A stretch of 6,260 bases of DNA from Chloroflexota bacterium (GTDB lineage Bacteria; Chloroflexota; Dehalococcoidia; JACQGW01), in contig JACQGW010000428.1 of the NCBI GenBank assembly GCA_016199325.1, forward strand, positions 1 through 6,260, in the 5' to 3' direction. Shown in pieces: positions 4,552-6,260 of the stretch (its first letter is position 1; each line of letters begins with the position of its first letter). The notes beneath the pieces are model-generated. The model was not told where the DNA came from. It saw nothing but the letters and a program-made list of their open reading frames with translations, and searched no databases. The translations under genes were made by a program, and so were the position numbers.

Positions 4552-5109
4552 CTACACTCTCTCAAGATACGTGCCGCCGCGCGTGTCCACCCGGATCACG
4601 TCTCCCGTGTTCACGAAGAGCGGCACCTGGACCACCAGGCCGGTCTCGAGCGTCGCCGGCTTGTTGCCGCCGGTCGCCGTGTCGCCCTTGAATCCCGGCT
4701 CGGTCTGCTCCACCCGCAGCTCCACGGAGAGCGGGATCTCGACGCCGATGGGGTTGTCGCCGTGCTTGAGCACCTCGACCGCGAGCCCCTCCTTCAGGTA
4801 GTGGACGGCGTCCCCCAGCATCTGCGGCGACAGGGCGAACTGCTCGAACGTCTCCTGGTCCATGAAGTGGTAGAACTCGCCGTCGCCGTAGAGGTACTGC
4901 GCCGTCCGGTGATCCAGCCAGACGCGCTTGAAGCGCTCGCCCGCCTGGAAGCTGCGGTCGATGATGTGGCCGCCGGTGACGTCGCGCAGCTTCAGCCGAA
5001 CCTGCGCCGAGCCGCGTCCCATCTTGATGTGCTGGTAGTCGAGGACCGAGTAGAGGACCCCGTCGAGCTCGATGGTGATCCCCTTCTTCAGCTCACCTGT
5101 CGTAATCAT
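4552..5109 (-). CDS. efp: Translation elongation factor P
   Basis: A 185-residue, full-length EF-P, which binds between the ribosomal P and E sites and relieves stalling at polyproline stretches. It shows the N-terminal KOW-like domain (ITTGELKKGITIELDGVLYSVLDYQHIKMGRGSAQVRLKLRDV), a middle OB domain with AQYLYGDGEFYHFMDQETFEQF, and the C-terminal signature GFKGDTATGGNKPATLETGLVVQVPLFVNTGDVIRVDTRGGTY. The loop-tip residue that contacts the tRNA acceptor end is Arg32 (GRG, codon CGC at 5016-5014), where E. coli-type proteins have a modified lysine in GKG. Arginine at this position is known in EarP-type (rhamnosylated) EF-Ps, but the flanking GRGSAQV is not the pattern I associate with those. 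The ATG at 5109 directly abuts the upstream peptidase stop codon. Confidence 0.97.
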   Translation of the reverse strand: MITTGELKKGITIELDGVLYSVLDYQHIKMGRGSAQVRLKLRDVTGGHIIDRSFQAGERFKRVWLDHRTAQYLYGDGEFYHFMDQETFEQFALSPQMLGDAVHYLKEGLAVEVLKHGDNPIGVEIPLSVELRVEQTEPGFKGDTATGGNKPATLETGLVVQVPLFVNTGDVIRVDTRGGTYLERV

Positions 5110-6183
5110 CTACACCTCCAGGGCAAGTTTCGCCGACCGGGTGAGCGTTCGCGGCCCGCCGGCCTCCAGGACCACCAGGTCCTCGATCCGCACACCACCC
5201 CAGCCGGGCAGGTAGATGCCCGGCTCGACCGAGAACACCATCCCGGCCGCCAGGACATCCTCCGAGGTCGACCGCAGCGTGGGCAGCTCGTGGACGGCCA
5301 GGCCGATCCCGTGGCCGAGACCGTGGCCGAACTGCTCGCCGTAGCCGGCGCCGGCGATGATGGCACGGGCAAGCCGGTCGGCGTCGGCGCCCGACATGCC
5401 GGGCCGGATGCCGGTGGCTCCGGCCTGCTGCGCCCGGTCGACGATCCGGTACACCCGCCGGAAGGTGTCGTCCGGCTCGCCCAGCACGATGGTGCGCGTC
5501 ATGTCCGAGCAGTAGCCGTTAACCTGCGCCCCCATGTCGATGACGACCGGCTCGCCGAGCCCGATCGGGCGGTCCGTCGGCCTCGCGTGCGGCAGGGCGC
5601 CATTGGGGCCACTGGCGACGATGATCTCGAACGCCACCGCCTCGGCGCCGCCCTCCCGCATGTGCTTCTCCAGCTCCCAGGCGACCTGCCGCTCCGTCAT
5701 CCCCGGCGCGATCCGGCGGGAGACCTCGGCGAAGGCCGCGTCGGCGACGGCGATGGCGCGCTCAAGGCCCGCGAGCTCCGCCGCGTCCTTGGTCTTGCGC
5801 AGATCCTCGACCAGCCCGGCCACCGGCACCAGCTCGGCGCCCGCCTCAGTCGCCGCTCCGGCGAGGTCCGCAAAGGCCGCCACCGTGAGGTGGCTGCTCT
5901 CGACGGCCAGCCGGCGCACGCCGAGCAGCCGGACCAGATCGGCGAAGTGCGGCGTGAGCGTCCGCTCGATCCGGAAGACCGAGAACCCCGGCGCCTGCTG
6001 GCCGGCCTGCTCGACGTAGCGGAAATCCGTCGCCAGCACGGCCCGGTCCGCCGTGATCGCTAGAAAGCCCGCCGAGCCGGTGAAACCGCTGAGATAGCGC
6101 CGGTTCTGCGGATTCGACACCAGAATGGCGGGCAAGTCCCGCTCGGCCAGCACCGCCCGCAATCGCGCCAATCGTTCGCCCAT
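5110..6183 (-). CDS. M24-family Xaa-Pro peptidase (aminopeptidase P/prolidase type)
   Basis: A 357-residue cytoplasmic metallopeptidase of the pita-bread fold that cleaves Xaa-Pro bonds. The N-terminal creatinase-like domain (about 1-125) includes AILVSNPQNRRYLSGFTGSAGFLAI. The catalytic domain shows all five dinuclear-metal ligands in their motifs: the Asp in VVIDMGA, the Asp in CSDMTRT, the His in GHGLGHGIGL, the Glu in FSVEPGIY and the Glu in GVRIEDL. Length matches the short bacterial PepP/PepQ-like proteins often encoded just upstream of efp. The ATG at 6183 is supported by GGAG at 6193-6190, six bases upstream. Its TAG stop abuts the efp ATG. Whether it acts as aminopeptidase P or dipeptidase cannot be told from sequence alone, so no gene symbol is given. 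Linkage with efp suggests an association with proline-rich protein synthesis and turnover, as an inference only. Confidence 0.93.
   Translation of the reverse strand: MGERLARLRAVLAERDLPAILVSNPQNRRYLSGFTGSAGFLAITADRAVLATDFRYVEQAGQQAPGFSVFRIERTLTPHFADLVRLLGVRRLAVESSHLTVAAFADLAGAATEAGAELVPVAGLVEDLRKTKDAAELAGLERAIAVADAAFAEVSRRIAPGMTERQVAWELEKHMREGGAEAVAFEIIVASGPNGALPHARPTDRPIGLGEPVVIDMGAQVNGYCSDMTRTIVLGEPDDTFRRVYRIVDRAQQAGATGIRPGMSGADADRLARAIIAGAGYGEQFGHGLGHGIGLAVHELPTLRSTSEDVLAAGMVFSVEPGIYLPGWGGVRIEDLVVLEAGGPRTLTRSAKLALEV
5115..5119 (-). promoter_or_regulatory. efp Shine-Dalgarno embedded in the upstream gene's last codons
   Basis: GGAGG on the minus strand lies five bases before the efp ATG, within the final Glu-Val codons of the peptidase gene (reading CTGGAGGTG, then TAG, then ATG). 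This fits tight translational coupling of the two genes and high efp expression. Confidence 0.75.
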
Positions 6184-6260
6184 CCGTCACTCCGTTCTGT
6201 TCAATTCCGGGGACGGCACTGGGACCGGCGACCGTTTCTCCCCCGGCCCCCGCCCCCTAA
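6184..6260. other. Leader upstream of the peptidase gene, with G5 runs
   Basis: Only 77 bases remain upstream of the first gene. They contain its Shine-Dalgarno (6190-6193) but no convincing -35/-10 pair. At 6240-6257 the minus strand has three runs of five Gs separated by one or two Cs, a stretch that could form unusual G-rich structure if a fourth run lies past the edge. No stop codon or end of an upstream gene could be recognised. Confidence 0.4.

Noticed and set aside
4393..6063. 556-residue plus-strand frame opposite efp and the peptidase
   Set aside because: It is a typical antisense shadow in high-GC DNA: it lacks family motifs and lies opposite two strongly recognisable genes.

Overview
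This is a high-GC bacterial window. Every gene I can support lies on the minus strand, so transcription runs from right to left. The genes form one compact, mostly co-directional cluster of housekeeping type. Reading downstream, it holds a proline-specific M24 peptidase, translation factor EF-P, an AccB-like biotin-carrier protein, an adenosine-deaminase-family protein, both subunits of exonuclease VII (xseA, xseB), a small YuiD/DUF212 'divergent PAP2' membrane protein and a PHP-domain phosphoesterase. The first six genes are tightly coupled: stop and start codons abut or overlap, or are about 25 bases apart. The last two follow after short gaps of 77 and 54 bases, each with its own clear Shine-Dalgarno. 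No promoter is evident; the operon may begin beyond the right edge.

The peptidase-efp-accB order is common in many bacteria, usually followed by accC (biotin carboxylase). Here accC is absent and a divergent amidohydrolase sits in its place. The AccB-like protein has lost the biotin-accepting lysine (ETMRVMNE instead of EAMKxMNE), so it cannot be a conventional biotinylated carrier. Its neighbour EF-P also carries arginine (Arg32) at the tip position that is lysine in E. coli-type EF-P. These two K-to-R differences in adjacent genes, plus several altered glycines in the deaminase motifs, are the main protein-level oddities.

The left 341 bases hold no gene but are full of structure. There are three copies of a 23-base direct repeat spaced 57-60 bases apart, an 85-base element with a 32-bp perfect inverted repeat, and two short tandem heptamer arrays (CATCRCY and NNGAACC), the second ending three bases before the stop codon of the PHP gene. 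Another cluster of short repeats (AAACGGCAA, four copies) sits at the ada/xseA junction, where base composition drops to about 54% GC.

Taxonomy cannot be fixed from this window. The high GC, the EF-P loop wording and the style of the dispersed palindrome would fit Chloroflexota (Thermomicrobia-like) or Methylomirabilota/Rokubacteria-like lineages, but that is a weak impression from memory. I see no defence system, mobile-element protein, CRISPR array or RNA gene. The best candidates for something undescribed are the lysine-less AccB-like protein with its altered operon context, and the repeat-rich left end.
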